Below, in pieces: positions 8,646 through 18,462 of a DNA stretch of 64,000 nt. The translations under genes were made by a program, and so were the position numbers. The number at the start of each line of letters is the position of its first letter. Position 1 is the first letter of the stretch. The notes below the pieces were generated by a model, which was not told the origin of the DNA, ran no database searches, and worked only from the letters and a program-made list of their open reading frames with translations. Source of the DNA: Planctomycetota bacterium (GTDB lineage Bacteria > Planctomycetota > Planctomycetia > Pirellulales > Lacipirellulaceae); NCBI GenBank assembly GCA_029781135.1, contig JAKOXH010000035.1, forward strand, positions 112,878 to 176,877, in the 5' to 3' direction.

Positions 8646-9992
8646 ATGACTTCTACCACGAACACAACGATTGGCCTCGATGCTGACTATGAAGCGGCGA
8701 TGAACTCGGTGCGCGGCGCCATCGAGCACTTTCGCGGTTGCAGCCCGGAAGAGCGGGCCGCGCTGCAGCGCGACCTGGATCAATTGCACGCGATGGCCGA
8801 AAAATTGGCGGCGGGCAAAATCGAAATCGTCGTGTTCGGCGAAATCAGCACGGGCAAGTCGGCGCTCATCAACGCGCTGGTGGGCGAGGCGGTGGCCGAG
8901 GTCAACGTGCGGGGCGGCTGGACGAAGGATGTATGGAATGTCGGCTGGAAGGGCGCGGCCTACTGCGTGCCGGGGTTGGCCGATTCGCAAGTCGTGCTGA
9001 TCGATACGCCCGGCCTCAACGAAGTGGATGGAGCGCAGCGCGCGACGATGGCCCACGAGGCGGCCGCGCGGGCCGACCTGGTGCTGTTCGTCGTCGATTC
9101 GGATCTCAACGAGGTCGAGTATTCGGCGCTCGTGGAACTGGCGGCCACGCACAAGCCGATCATCCTCGTGCTCAACAAGGCCGATTTATACCCCCCCCAA
9201 GAATTGGCCGATCTCATGTCGGTATTCATGGGGCCGCGGCTCGCGGGAATCGTCGATCCGCAAAACGTGGTGCCGGTGAAGGCCGATCCGCGGCAGGTCG
9301 AGTATTACGTGGAATCGGCCGATGGCCGCACGCGGCAAGAATGGCGGAAGCCGAAACCCGATGTGGAAGTGCTCCGCGAGCGGATTCTGGAAGTGCTCGC
9401 CGTGGAAGGCAAGGCCCTCGTGGCCCTCAACGCCGCGATGTACGCTGCCGACAAGAGCGACCGCATGGGCGCGATGCGGGTGCGGATGCGCAACGAAAAG
9501 GCGACGGCCACGATCTGGAGTTTCGCCGTGATGAAATCGCTCGGCGTGGCATCGAACCCGATGGCCGTGGCCGATGTTTTGGGTGGCACGGCCGTCGACG
9601 CGGTGATGGTCGTCACGCTCGGCAAGGTGTACGGCATTGAAATCACGACGGCGAACGCTCGCGAACTCATCACGTCGATCTTGAAGGCGGCCGGGTGGGT
9701 CATGCTGAGCGAGGCGGCGGTGAGTTACGCCTCATCCTTCTTCAAAGCCGTGACGGGCGGCTGGGGCACGCTGCTCACTGCCCTGCCCCAAGGCGCGGCC
9801 GCCGGCTACGGGTCGTACATCGTGGGCCAAGCCGCTCGTTACTACTTCGAGCACGGCGCCAGCTGGGGGCAGCAAGGCCCCAAGCGCGTGGTGACGCGCA
9901 TTCTCGAAAACACCGACAAGCAATCGGTGCTGCAGCGGATCAAGGACGAGATCAAGCAGAAGATTTCGCTCAACCGCTACGCGGGGAAGTGA
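8646..9992 (+). CDS. Era-like GTPase with DUF697 domain
   Basis: 448 residues. G1 'GEISTGKSALINALVG' (~residues 65-80), switch region 'VNVRGGWTKDVWN', G3 'IDTPG', G4 'NKAD'. The C-terminal half is hydrophobic and DUF697-like ('VADVLGGTAVDAVMVVTLGK', 'SEAAVSYASSFFKAVTG'). Unlike the upstream paralogue it has no N-terminal membrane helix. The two share fold order and orientation but are separated by a 240-base repeat-filled gap, so they may not be one transcript. Probably a tandem duplication; the pair may work as a hetero-oligomer at the membrane, which is inference. Confidence 0.82.
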   Translation: MTSTTNTTIGLDADYEAAMNSVRGAIEHFRGCSPEERAALQRDLDQLHAMAEKLAAGKIEIVVFGEISTGKSALINALVGEAVAEVNVRGGWTKDVWNVGWKGAAYCVPGLADSQVVLIDTPGLNEVDGAQRATMAHEAAARADLVLFVVDSDLNEVEYSALVELAATHKPIILVLNKADLYPPQELADLMSVFMGPRLAGIVDPQNVVPVKADPRQVEYYVESADGRTRQEWRKPKPDVEVLRERILEVLAVEGKALVALNAAMYAADKSDRMGAMRVRMRNEKATATIWSFAVMKSLGVASNPMAVADVLGGTAVDAVMVVTLGKVYGIEITTANARELITSILKAAGWVMLSEAAVSYASSFFKAVTGGWGTLLTALPQGAAAGYGSYIVGQAARYYFEHGASWGQQGPKRVVTRILENTDKQSVLQRIKDEIKQKISLNRYAGK

Positions 9993-10105
9993 AGAAGAGG
10001 GGGAGACAGGGAGAGGGGGAGACAAGGAGATGCAATTGGATGGCCGCCACGCAGTGCCACGCTATTGTCTCCTTGTCTCCTTGTCTCCCTATCTCCTTGT
10101 CTTCA
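9993..10105. repeat. Inverted GGGGGAGACAAGGAGA repeat
   Basis: Arms 'AGGGGGAGACAAGGAGA' (~10013-10029) and 'TCTCCTTGTCTCC' units (~10068-10103) around a 38-base centre. The right arm is read as the last codons (K-T-R-R-stop) of the convergent gene ending at 10089. Confidence 0.75.
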
Positions 10106-10631
10106 CCGGCACCGGTTTCGGCCAGAACGCAACGCAAGCGGCGATGAGTGCGAACACAGCTCCAAGCGCCCAAAGCATCCAGCGCAAGAAGCGGGCCTGG
10201 GCGATTGCCGCTTCAATGGCGGCGGCATTGCCGATGCGGAAGACCGGAATGCCGTGTTCGGCCATGGGTCGATAGAATTCGATCCAGCCTGTCCATGCTC
10301 CGACGGGTGTCTTGATCTGCCGTTCGACCACCTGCAGGCGGGCTGCTGGATCGAATTCCGGAATCACCGGCTCTTTGGACCAGACCCAGGCGCCCCAAGC
10401 TAGTAGTGCGGCCGCCAATATCAAGCTGGCGGCAAGGACGCCCTGGCGCAGACCCCAGGCTCCGCTGTGTCGCTGTTCCTCAGCGGGGGTTGAACGCGGC
10501 AGATGACGAAGCTGCCGCAGCGGGGGGACATCGAGCCGTGTGCCGCAATCGCATGTTACCTGGCCGCCCGCTTGGCCGATTTCCACGGGAACTGTCTTGC
10601 CGCAATCACAACGGAGGAGGTACGACGACAT
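10089..10631 (-). CDS. Small membrane protein with N-terminal zinc-ribbon-like motif
   Basis: 180 residues, not recognised as a named family. The N-terminus carries two closely spaced cysteine pairs ('LRCDCGKTV' and 'VTCDCGTRLDVP') that look like a small zinc ribbon. Two membrane helices follow (GVLAASLILAAALLAWGAWVW; WMLWALGAVFALIAACVAFW) with a short loop between them. This ribbon-plus-helix layout is common in planctomycete hypothetical proteins. The last residues (KTRR) and the stop are supplied by the repeat at 10068-10103. Confidence 0.6.
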   Translation of the reverse strand: MSSYLLRCDCGKTVPVEIGQAGGQVTCDCGTRLDVPPLRQLRHLPRSTPAEEQRHSGAWGLRQGVLAASLILAAALLAWGAWVWSKEPVIPEFDPAARLQVVERQIKTPVGAWTGWIEFYRPMAEHGIPVFRIGNAAAIEAAIAQARFLRWMLWALGAVFALIAACVAFWPKPVPVKTRR

Positions 10632-11511
10632 GAAATCCTGGATCGCAGCGATTGCCGCAACTTCTTGTTATTAAAGAGGATAAATCAAGGCAGGTCCGAA
10701 ATCACGTGGCGACGACGCACTTGCCGCGAACGATGGGAGCATTTTGAAAGTATCCGGAATCTACTGCCGAGCCGCACGTGCTCGCGTGCGGCACCGTGCC
10801 AGCACTGGTTCCATCGTACCGATTTTTTCGGCCGTGCCTATGGACTCGATTTTATGGCCGCTTAGAATTGAGAGGCTATCCTCTCGGCACGGGCAGCATT
10901 CGGGTGTCCAAGGACGCAGCGTCGTGGAGAGGCCGCGCGAATTGATTCGGTGCGGGACGCAAGCGCTCTGACAAGGGCCATCGTTGGAAATGGTTGGCCA
11001 CGGGAAGCAACGAGGGTTGGGCGAAATGTTGCACATGCACCGCCACCGCCGATTGCTCGCCGAAGCCCACACTTTGGAACGAGATCGCTGCTGCCTTACG
11101 AGCGACAAGAATTGCCGCGCCTGTTCGGCTCGTACATCTGTCATCTGTGTTGAATTGGAAGTTGTTTTTTGACAAGAGGTAACGATCAGATAAACCACGC
11201 GGCGTGATGTCAGAGTTTGTGTCGGAGTAATCTTTTACCAAATACGCGAACGCTCAAGACATCGAACGAGACAGTGTTAGAATTAGTCAATTACCCGACT
11301 GATTTTGGTTTGAGAGAAGTTGTTGTGGAGGTGTGTTAGCTGCCGCCGGCTGTTCGGCTCGATCGGATGTGTGTTTCGCAGGGGGCTCTTACCTACCAAA
11401 GGCGCCTGCACCCGTCGATCGGAGTTCCTTGAAGCCGTTGGCGACGTGGCGTGCCTGTTCGCAATCACGGGTTTTGTCTGGCTGGACTAAATAATTGGTA
11501 GGAGTGCAATC
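10632..11511. other. 880-base stretch without a convincing gene upstream of sigma factor
   Basis: Short frames exist on both strands but none has family-like sequence or a ribosome binding site. A TTGACA hexamer at 11169-11174 may belong to a promoter for the sigma gene, giving a leader of roughly 300 bases. The leader 11330-11460 is GC-rich with several short hairpins. I see no recognisable RNA family. Confidence 0.5.
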
Positions 11512-13080
<1,569 letters not shown>

Positions 13081-13109
13081 TTGATCTTGAACTGCAACAT
13101 TTTTGAGTG

Positions 13110-13346
13110 ATGGCCGATCATCCCAACAAACACATTCGCTCGGCGATTGAATACGCCGAGCAATGTGGCTGGGAATTTGTGAAATCGAGTGCGCGGGCTC
13201 ACAGCTATGGTGCACTTTTTTGTCCCCATCATGAAAGAGATGGTTGTATCCTGCAGGTATTCAGTACGCCGCGGAACCCTGAAGGTCATGCGCGGTGGAT
13301 ACGTCGACAGGTTGAGCGCTGTCCCCACGGTCATGGAGTTGCATAG
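13110..13346 (+). CDS. HicA-like small protein, first gene of a two-gene module
   Basis: 78 residues from ATG 13110. Sequence pattern 'HPNKHIRSAIEYAEQCGWEF', 'SSARAHSYGALFCP', then 'STPRNPEGHARWIRRQVERC' is reminiscent of the HicA double-stranded-RNA-binding-like toxin fold, with 'ARAHSYG' at the place of the catalytic GSH/GHR histidine. The stop is 3 bases before the next gene, so the two are one operon, and a strong terminator follows at 13665. It lies 29 bases after the sigma factor stop. Toxin activity is inference; it could also be a non-toxic relative. Confidence 0.6.
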   Translation: MADHPNKHIRSAIEYAEQCGWEFVKSSARAHSYGALFCPHHERDGCILQVFSTPRNPEGHARWIRRQVERCPHGHGVA

Positions 13347-13349
13347 CCG

Positions 13350-13628
13350 ATGCCAACTTTTGACTTTCAACTTGTGTTGAGCGACGTGACGGTGATGACC
13401 GAAGCTGTCGCCGAAGCACTGTATGCTGCCGGCTGTGATGATGGAACGCCGTTCAGCAGCGCAGGTGTGGCAGCGATTGGCTTTTCGCGCGAAGCGAACA
13501 GCCTGGAAGAGGCGATCCGATCGGCGATCGCCAACGTCAACCAAGCTGGTTTCGTGGTATCGCGAGCTATGCCCGCTGATGAGCGCGTGTACGAGAAAAT
13601 CAACCAGGAGCTTGGATCGTCCGATTAG
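13350..13628 (+). CDS. Small partner protein of the HicA-like gene
   Basis: 92 residues, acidic: 'FDFQLVLSDVTVMTEAVAEA', 'GCDDGTPFSSAGVAAIGFSR', 'SLEEAIRSAIANVNQAGF'. This reads like a small alpha/beta domain of antitoxin or partner type that is regularly coded next to the HicA-like protein; I do not know a named function. Starts 3 bases after the upstream stop. The conserved 'EAxSLEEAIRSAI' helix suggests a dimer or protein-protein interface. It could be the antidote of the first protein or simply an operon partner. Confidence 0.6.
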   Translation: MPTFDFQLVLSDVTVMTEAVAEALYAAGCDDGTPFSSAGVAAIGFSREANSLEEAIRSAIANVNQAGFVVSRAMPADERVYEKINQELGSSD

Positions 13629-13664
13629 GGGCCGTTCAAGGCAACTCGTTGCCTTCTACCGCCA

Positions 13665-13698
13665 GACCGGGGCGTTCCCGCGCGCCCCGGTCTTTTTT
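13665..13698 (+). terminator. Rho-independent terminator after the small gene pair
   Basis: Perfect 10-bp stem GACCGGGGCG / CGCCCCGGTC around an 8-base loop, followed by six T residues. It isolates the upstream sigma/small-gene region from the riboswitch operon. Confidence 0.9.
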
Positions 13699-13708
13699 GT
13701 TGAGTTGA

Positions 13709-13737
13709 TTGACAGTCGATCTGCGTCACGATAAGTT
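13709..13737 (+). promoter_or_regulatory. Sigma-70-like promoter for the riboswitch transcript
   Basis: TTGACA (13709-13714), 17-base spacer, TAAGTT (13732-13737). It sits 11 bases after the T-run of the preceding terminator and just before the cobalamin riboswitch. Confidence 0.55.
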
Positions 13738-13751
13738 GCAGTCGTTCGACG

Positions 13752-14005
13752 TGCATTGGTGGTTGGCAGCCGATGGCACTGCTGGGATAGCCAGCAGTAG
13801 CACACTTTTTGGTTGTCGACGAACAGGGAACCCGGTGCGAATCCGGGACGGCCCCGCCGCTGTAATCGAGCAACGTCGCGCAGCATTCTGAAAATGCCAT
13901 TACCCGCGCCTAGGCTGGTTGTTTAGACAACCAGTCCGTGGAAATACCAAGGGTGAGAAGGCCGCTGGGCGACCGCTCGAAAGTCAGAAGACCTACCCAT
14001 GCAGG
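13752..14005 (+). promoter_or_regulatory. Cobalamin (adenosylcobalamin-type) riboswitch
   Basis: The core is unmistakable: 'GGGAACCCGGTGCGAATCC', 'GGGACGGCCCCGCCGCTGTAA' (in part: CCCGCCGCTGTAA at ~13852-13865) and the 3' element 'AAAGTCAGAAGACCTACC' (~13980-13998). The paired region 'GGCCGCTGGGCGACCGC' and the outer arm lie where expected. Beyond the aptamer, CGGCCG (14015) pairs with CGGCCG (14028) in a possible expression platform without a U-run, so control may be at translation. The only downstream genes on this strand are the pseudopilin and the beta-propeller gene. Confidence 0.92.
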
Positions 14006-14172
14006 GCATGTAGTCGGCCGCGAGGGACGGCCGCTGCGAGCGTTTCGGTTTCTTGATCGTAATTGTCAGCCTTAGCTTGCGCATCTGGGTGCCACTGGCT
14101 TTGCCAGTGCTTTGCCCGATTGGATGCGACGTTGATCGTGGTAGCCCCGTGTCGCGTTTTTGTGCCAATTAT

Positions 14173-15042
14173 GTGGGTGGGTCTCGCCGAGAATCACATT
14201 CGCGTCTCGGAGAGACGCGACCACGTGGCTACACGCTGGTCGAACTGCTCGTCGTGATTGCAGTCATCGGCGTGCTGGTGGCGCTCTTGTTGCCGGCGGT
14301 GCAGGCGGCGCGCGAAGCAGCACGGCGGGCCGAGTGCCAGAATCACTTGCGCCAAATCGGCATCGCCTTTCATGCCTACCATGACGTCCACCAACAGTTA
14401 CCGATCGGCTGCATCGAAAAGCGAACACCTCGCACGAAGCCGAACGGCCGGCAACTAGCGTGGTCGGCCGAGATTCTTCCTCAGCTCGAGGAAGTGGCGC
14501 TGTGGAAGCAAATCGATTTCAATGGCGCGTACGATTCTGCGGAAAACGCTCGAGCGGCGGCCACGATCGTTAGCATTTTTCTGTGCCCGAGTACGAACCG
14601 TTTAGCTGCGGGGCGTGAGGGGGCAATGGTCAATCGTACGGCTACTGCCAGCGCTCCCGCCTATCGCGCGGCGGCGACCGATTACGGCGGTATCTACGGG
14701 GCCGCCCAAGTTTCGCCGGCCGCCAATGGTGTCTTGCTGTACGACGAGGCGATCAAATTCGCTGATATTACAGACGGCACTTCGCACACGCTCGCGGTGG
14801 CAGAAGACACGGGTCGCGGCTCGACGCAAGACGGGGAATGGATCAACGGCGAAAACATCTTTGATGTGAGCAATCCCATCAATATGCAACAACACAATGA
14901 AATTTGGAGTGACCACCCGGGCGGCGCGATGGCCTTGTGGTGCGATGGCGGCGCGACGCTACTCGCCGAAGCGACCGACCTTTCCGTGCTTCGCGCAATC
15001 TGCACCCGCGCGGGCAGTGATGCGACGAACGATGCACGGTAG
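14173..15042 (+). CDS. DUF1559 prepilin-like protein under a cobalamin riboswitch
   Basis: 289 residues from GTG 14173; an upstream TTG at 14053 would add 40 residues but its frame reads through a palindrome (CACTGGCTTTGCCAGTG), so the later start is preferred. The type IV prepilin leader 'RPRGYTLVELLVVIAVIGVL' has a G|YTLVE processing site and hydrophobic helix, followed by the planctomycete signature 'LLPAVQAAREAARRAECQNH' and the DUF1559 domain ending 'HPGGAMALWCDGGATLLAEAT'. Such proteins are exported and assembled as pseudopilins or remain cell-surface proteins. Control by cobalamin is unusual for the family and suggests a part in B12 capture; that role is inference. Confidence 0.85.
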   Translation: MGGSRRESHSRLGETRPRGYTLVELLVVIAVIGVLVALLLPAVQAAREAARRAECQNHLRQIGIAFHAYHDVHQQLPIGCIEKRTPRTKPNGRQLAWSAEILPQLEEVALWKQIDFNGAYDSAENARAAATIVSIFLCPSTNRLAAGREGAMVNRTATASAPAYRAAATDYGGIYGAAQVSPAANGVLLYDEAIKFADITDGTSHTLAVAEDTGRGSTQDGEWINGENIFDVSNPINMQQHNEIWSDHPGGAMALWCDGGATLLAEATDLSVLRAICTRAGSDATNDAR

Positions 15043-15062
15043 CAAATTGGAAAACAAACTTG

Positions 15063-15140
15063 ACTCACGCCAAGGCGCGAAGGCGCAAAGCAATCGCGAT
15101 TGCACCCTCTTTCTTGGCGTCTTTGCGCCTCTGCGTGAGT
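15063..15140. repeat. Inverted CTCACGCCAAGGCGC repeat between the riboswitch-operon genes
   Basis: Arms 'ACTCACGCCAAGGCGCGAAG' (15063) and 'CTTTGCGCCTCTGCGTGAGT' (15121-15140). Same family as 8407-8588. It sits inside the presumed two-gene transcript and may form a strong hairpin there. Confidence 0.75.
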
Positions 15141-15175
15141 TCCAATTCGTATCGCAAATCAAGCAGGAGTCGATC

Positions 15176-16369
15176 GTGCGGAGTTTAGGTTTTTGTGTGT
15201 GTCTGTTGATGGCTGGAGTTGCGGCCGCCGCGCCGCCCGGCTTCGTGAAAACGACGATCCCCTTGAATGCTCCCCCTGTCGGGCTAGCGTTCGATGCGAC
15301 GGGCGTGCTCTATGCACTTGAAGGTGCGGCTTTTGGCCAGCGCGAAGCGACGCTCCGCATGATCCATGCAGACGGCAGCTTCGGCCCGAGTTTTCCGATC
15401 AGCGGCGATGATCCGACTAATTTCTTCGTGGGCAGCATGACGTTCGACCCCATCGGTGGCCGTCTGCTCATTACCGATAACACGGCCGATGGCCGACTGT
15501 ACGCGGTCACCACGGCGGGCGCCCAGCAAACGATTGCGACGGGCATTGCGGGCATCGGCGGCATAGCGGTACGCAGCTCCGGTGAGATCTTTGTTTCGAC
15601 GTCGCCTTTTGGCAGCGCGGGCGCCGTGTCGCAGGTGGATCGCGCGACCGGGGTGCCAACCACCGTGCTGGGCGGCCTCGGCTATGGCGCCGGCCTGGCG
15701 TTCGACCCGAGCGGCAACCTGATCGTTCAAGATGCCAACACGACCACGTTTCGCGGACAACTTCAGCGGCTGCCAACTTCACTCGTTGGCGGCCAACTCG
15801 CGTTTGGTGCGCCGGTGCCGCTGCTCGGCGACATGCAATCGGCCGCCGGCGTCGTCACGATCGGCGATGCTATCTATACGACGGGTAGCGGCGGATTGTA
15901 TCAAGTGATGGGTACGCCGCTCGCGGAAGTTCCCTTCGACGCGAATGGCAACCCATCCCAATTCGCAACGGCCGTTGCCTTTGATCCCGGCACGCAGCCT
16001 TTCCAAGCATTCGCCGGCCCAAATGGCGGACGCCTGGCTTACATGGCCGATTTTGGCTTTACGGCACAGGACTCGTTCGTCACGCTGCTCACCCCCGCCG
16101 AGCCGGGCGACTACAACGGCGACGGGCACGTTAACGCCCTCGATCGTGCTGTGTGGCGCGCGGCTCTTGGCTCCGATAATCCCATGGCGGACGGCAATCG
16201 CGATGGCCACGTCGATGCGGCCGATTATGTTCTGTGGCGAGCGCACGCATCCACAATGCTGAGTGCTGACTCAACGATTCCCGAACCTTCGATTCACGCA
16301 CTATTTACTGTTTTGTGTGCTTTCGGTCGGCGCAGAAGTCGTCGCCTGCTCAGGAACGGTAATCGGTAG
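15176..16369 (+). CDS. Secreted beta-propeller-like protein with dockerin repeats and PEP-CTERM-like tail
   Basis: 397 residues from GTG 15176 with 'CAGGAG' six bases upstream. Signal peptide 'LGFCVCLLMAGVAAAAPP'. The body has repeated strands of NHL/SMP-30 type ('VGLAFDATGVLYAL', 'GGRLLITDNTADGRLYAV', 'GIAVRSSGEIFVST', 'GLAFDPSGNLIVQD'), about six units, consistent with a propeller. Near the end are two dockerin type I calcium loops ('DYNGDGHVNALDRAVWR', 'DGNRDGHVDAADYVLWR'), then 'PEPSIHALFTVLCAFGRRR', a PEP-CTERM-like sorting tail. It shares the riboswitch transcript with the pseudopilin. A surface-bound ligand-binding protein is likely; cobalamin as ligand is a hypothesis. Confidence 0.82.
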   Translation: MRSLGFCVCLLMAGVAAAAPPGFVKTTIPLNAPPVGLAFDATGVLYALEGAAFGQREATLRMIHADGSFGPSFPISGDDPTNFFVGSMTFDPIGGRLLITDNTADGRLYAVTTAGAQQTIATGIAGIGGIAVRSSGEIFVSTSPFGSAGAVSQVDRATGVPTTVLGGLGYGAGLAFDPSGNLIVQDANTTTFRGQLQRLPTSLVGGQLAFGAPVPLLGDMQSAAGVVTIGDAIYTTGSGGLYQVMGTPLAEVPFDANGNPSQFATAVAFDPGTQPFQAFAGPNGGRLAYMADFGFTAQDSFVTLLTPAEPGDYNGDGHVNALDRAVWRAALGSDNPMADGNRDGHVDAADYVLWRAHASTMLSADSTIPEPSIHALFTVLCAFGRRRSRRLLRNGNR

Positions 16370-17158
16370 AATGTACCCACTGCCGAGCCACAGACTTAGC
16401 ATGCACGCCTGAATCAGGTAATGCGATACCAAGAGCAAAAGTAGCTCTGAGCTGCCCGAGCTGCCTGCGGACGAACTTGTGAGCAGCAAAACCTCATATG
16501 CCGAGAATCCTAGTAAGATCGCAATACCCAATGTACTGGCCAGTCTCAAAAGCCAGGGCCACGATAAGATCCAAAGTGTCGCGCTCGCAGTTGCCAACAC
16601 AACATAACTGCCGGCAAATACGATATTTAGCCACTGGCCGCCACGAAAGAAGAGGTCGTCTCGCACCAACGCCAGTAAAATTGCGACAATTGTCATCGCC
16701 ACGAGAATATGGAACATGGAATATTGCCAGGTGCGCAGAACCCCGCTTTGGTGCTGCCAAGAGCGTGTCCGTTGTAGCAGCCACAAACATAACATGAGCA
16801 TCGCCGCATGTAGGCCGTAGAATCCGAGCCACGATGAAAATGCCTTCTCGGCCGTTTGCGCGAACGACATACTTGCCGTGGAAGCGGCCACAATTCCAAT
16901 GAGGGGCAATCCAACGCGAATGGAGAATGGCATGACCCTCAATGCCGAGTAAATGCAGACGACGCCGAGCTGACTAAGAACAAGCGCATGACCCGCGACT
17001 ACGACATATCCCGGGTATTGAAACTGGCTGCGAGACATCCAAGTTGCCACCACGGAATTCACGGCAATCGTGGCGGCCAGGAGCAGCCAGAAGATAATCG
17101 GCGAGCGTTGTGGCATGACTCGCAACGTGGCAAGGTGGTTGAAAATTGGAGCGGCCAT
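16301..17158 (-). CDS. Polytopic membrane protein of unknown function
   Basis: 285 residues with about eight hydrophobic helices (for example IIFWLLLAATIAVNSVVATW, GYVVVAGHALVLSQLGVVC, FYGLHAAMLMLCLWLL, IVFAGSYVVLATASATLWIL). No catalytic or transport motif is visible and I do not recognise the family. Its last 69 bases overlap the 3' end of the convergent propeller gene. The N-terminal 14 residues before MPQRSPIIFW may be an over-extension (ATG 17116 is the alternative start). Confidence 0.65.
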   Translation of the reverse strand: MAAPIFNHLATLRVMPQRSPIIFWLLLAATIAVNSVVATWMSRSQFQYPGYVVVAGHALVLSQLGVVCIYSALRVMPFSIRVGLPLIGIVAASTASMSFAQTAEKAFSSWLGFYGLHAAMLMLCLWLLQRTRSWQHQSGVLRTWQYSMFHILVAMTIVAILLALVRDDLFFRGGQWLNIVFAGSYVVLATASATLWILSWPWLLRLASTLGIAILLGFSAYEVLLLTSSSAGSSGSSELLLLLVSHYLIQACMLSLWLGSGYILPITVPEQATTSAPTESTQNSK

Positions 17159-17611
17159 CGTCGATTCTGCCCTGAAAGGGCAACCTGCGATAGCCCAGGG
17201 CGAAGCCCTGAGCTAAACGACATCCCCTCCGCTTTGCAAGCCCGGAAAGGGCGCGATAATTCTGGCCGCACGACAAGCGTTCGCGCCCTTACAGGGCTTG
17301 GTAGCGCCCATTTCTTTCTGTAAAAATGATCGGAGCCCGCAGCGCAAGCAAGGGAATAAGCTGAGGATCCCTTGCTTGCGCTGCGGGCTCAAATCCGAAC
17401 CAATCGATGGCTGCCATTTGCAGAACTTCTGAGACGGTATCCAGGGCTTCATGGATGTACTTGGGCCTGTACCCAGGGCTTTGCCCTGGGCTATCATATT
17501 CCAGCCTTTCAGGCTGATCGAGATCGAAATCGCTCGGCTTCGTTCGTCACATCGCCGTGCTTGGCGGCATGTTTTCCGCGATCGGGGGTCGCGGCTTTAT
17601 GAGGTTGTTTC
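17159..17611. repeat. Gene-free gap filled by palindromic repeats
   Basis: Contains 'GCCCTGAAAGGGC', 'AGCCCAGGGCGAAGCCCTGAGC' type units (~17186-17212), an inverted pair 'GAGCCCGCAGCGCAAGC' (17332) / 'GCTTGCGCTGCGGGCTC' (~17374-17390), and 'ACCCAGGGCTTTGCCCTGGG' with 'CAGCCTTTCAGGCTG' (~17471-17516). No gene is seen. The last 30 bases hold the GAGG ribosome binding site of the next gene. Confidence 0.7.
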
Positions 17612-18457
17612 GTGTCCAGCGCTTCGCTCATTGAAAAATGTTGTCTCATCGCCAACCCCGCGGCGGGGAACCCGACCCAATACCTGGTCGAACAGGCGTT
17701 CGAGCGTGGCGGTTTCGATTGGCGGTTCATGACGTTCGAAGTCGAGCCGGCCGGGTTGGGCGATGCGATGCGCGGCACCCGGGCACTGGGGTTCCACGGC
17801 GTGAAGGTCGGCGAACCGTTCTACACATCCGTGGCGGAATTTATCGACGAGCAAACAGAAGCGGCTCAAAAGAGCGGGTCAATCAACTGCATCACGGCGA
17901 ACGGAGACCGATTGGTCGGCGACAACACCGAAGCGGCGGCGTTCCTCGCACTGGTCCGACAGCAGATCGACCCTGTCGGTAGGCCGGTCACGGTGCTGGG
18001 GTCGGGGCGCATGGCGCGCGTGATCGCGATGGCCCTGGCTGGGGCCGGCAGCACGCCGATTACCATCGCCAGCCGCAATGCGACGACTGGCCAACAATTG
18101 GTCGAGACCGTTCAGCAACAATCATCGGCGGCGGCTGAGTATTTGCCGCTGGGCGCAGGCATCGTGAGGCCAGAAACGGCTCTGCTTGTGAATGCGACCT
18201 CGATTGGTTCCACAACGTCCGAAGCCAAAATGCCGCTCGACATCGAGTCGTTAGGACCAAAATTGGTGGTCGCGGAAACGGCGTTCAATACGGCCCGCAC
18301 CTGGCTCACGGCGCAGGCCGCCCAGAAAGGCTGCCGGATCATCGACGGGCTGTCGCTCTACGTTGAACAAACGGCGCACGCCCTCAAGAATTGGACCGGC
18401 ACGATGCCCGATACCGTCGCCATGCGCGAAGCGGCGGAAGAGTTTCTGGGCGTTTAG
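17612..18457 (+). CDS. Shikimate dehydrogenase-like protein lacking the catalytic lysine motif
   Basis: 281 residues, GTG start at 17612 with GAGG seven bases upstream. The overall AroE fold is recognisable: Rossmann loop 'VTVLGSGRMARVIAMALAGAG', 'GSINCITANGDRLVGDNTEAAAF' (in part: GSINC, GDNTE) matching GAVNT and GDNTD, and 'GLSLYVEQTAHAL' near the end with the substrate glutamine. However, the shikimate-binding 'HSxSP' motif reads 'AAGNPTQ', and the NVTxPxK motif with its catalytic lysine reads 'HGVKVGEPF'. The protein may have a different substrate or be catalytically weak. It stands alone; another AroE elsewhere in the genome would be expected for aromatic biosynthesis. Confidence 0.72.
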   Translation: MSSASLIEKCCLIANPAAGNPTQYLVEQAFERGGFDWRFMTFEVEPAGLGDAMRGTRALGFHGVKVGEPFYTSVAEFIDEQTEAAQKSGSINCITANGDRLVGDNTEAAAFLALVRQQIDPVGRPVTVLGSGRMARVIAMALAGAGSTPITIASRNATTGQQLVETVQQQSSAAAEYLPLGAGIVRPETALLVNATSIGSTTSEAKMPLDIESLGPKLVVAETAFNTARTWLTAQAAQKGCRIIDGLSLYVEQTAHALKNWTGTMPDTVAMREAAEEFLGV

Positions 18458-18462
18458 GCATT

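Noticed and set aside
10761..11198. 145-residue frame on the minus strand upstream of the sigma gene
   Set aside because: Composition rich in Cys/Arg/Ser without ordered hydrophobic pattern and no ribosome binding site; looks like chance.
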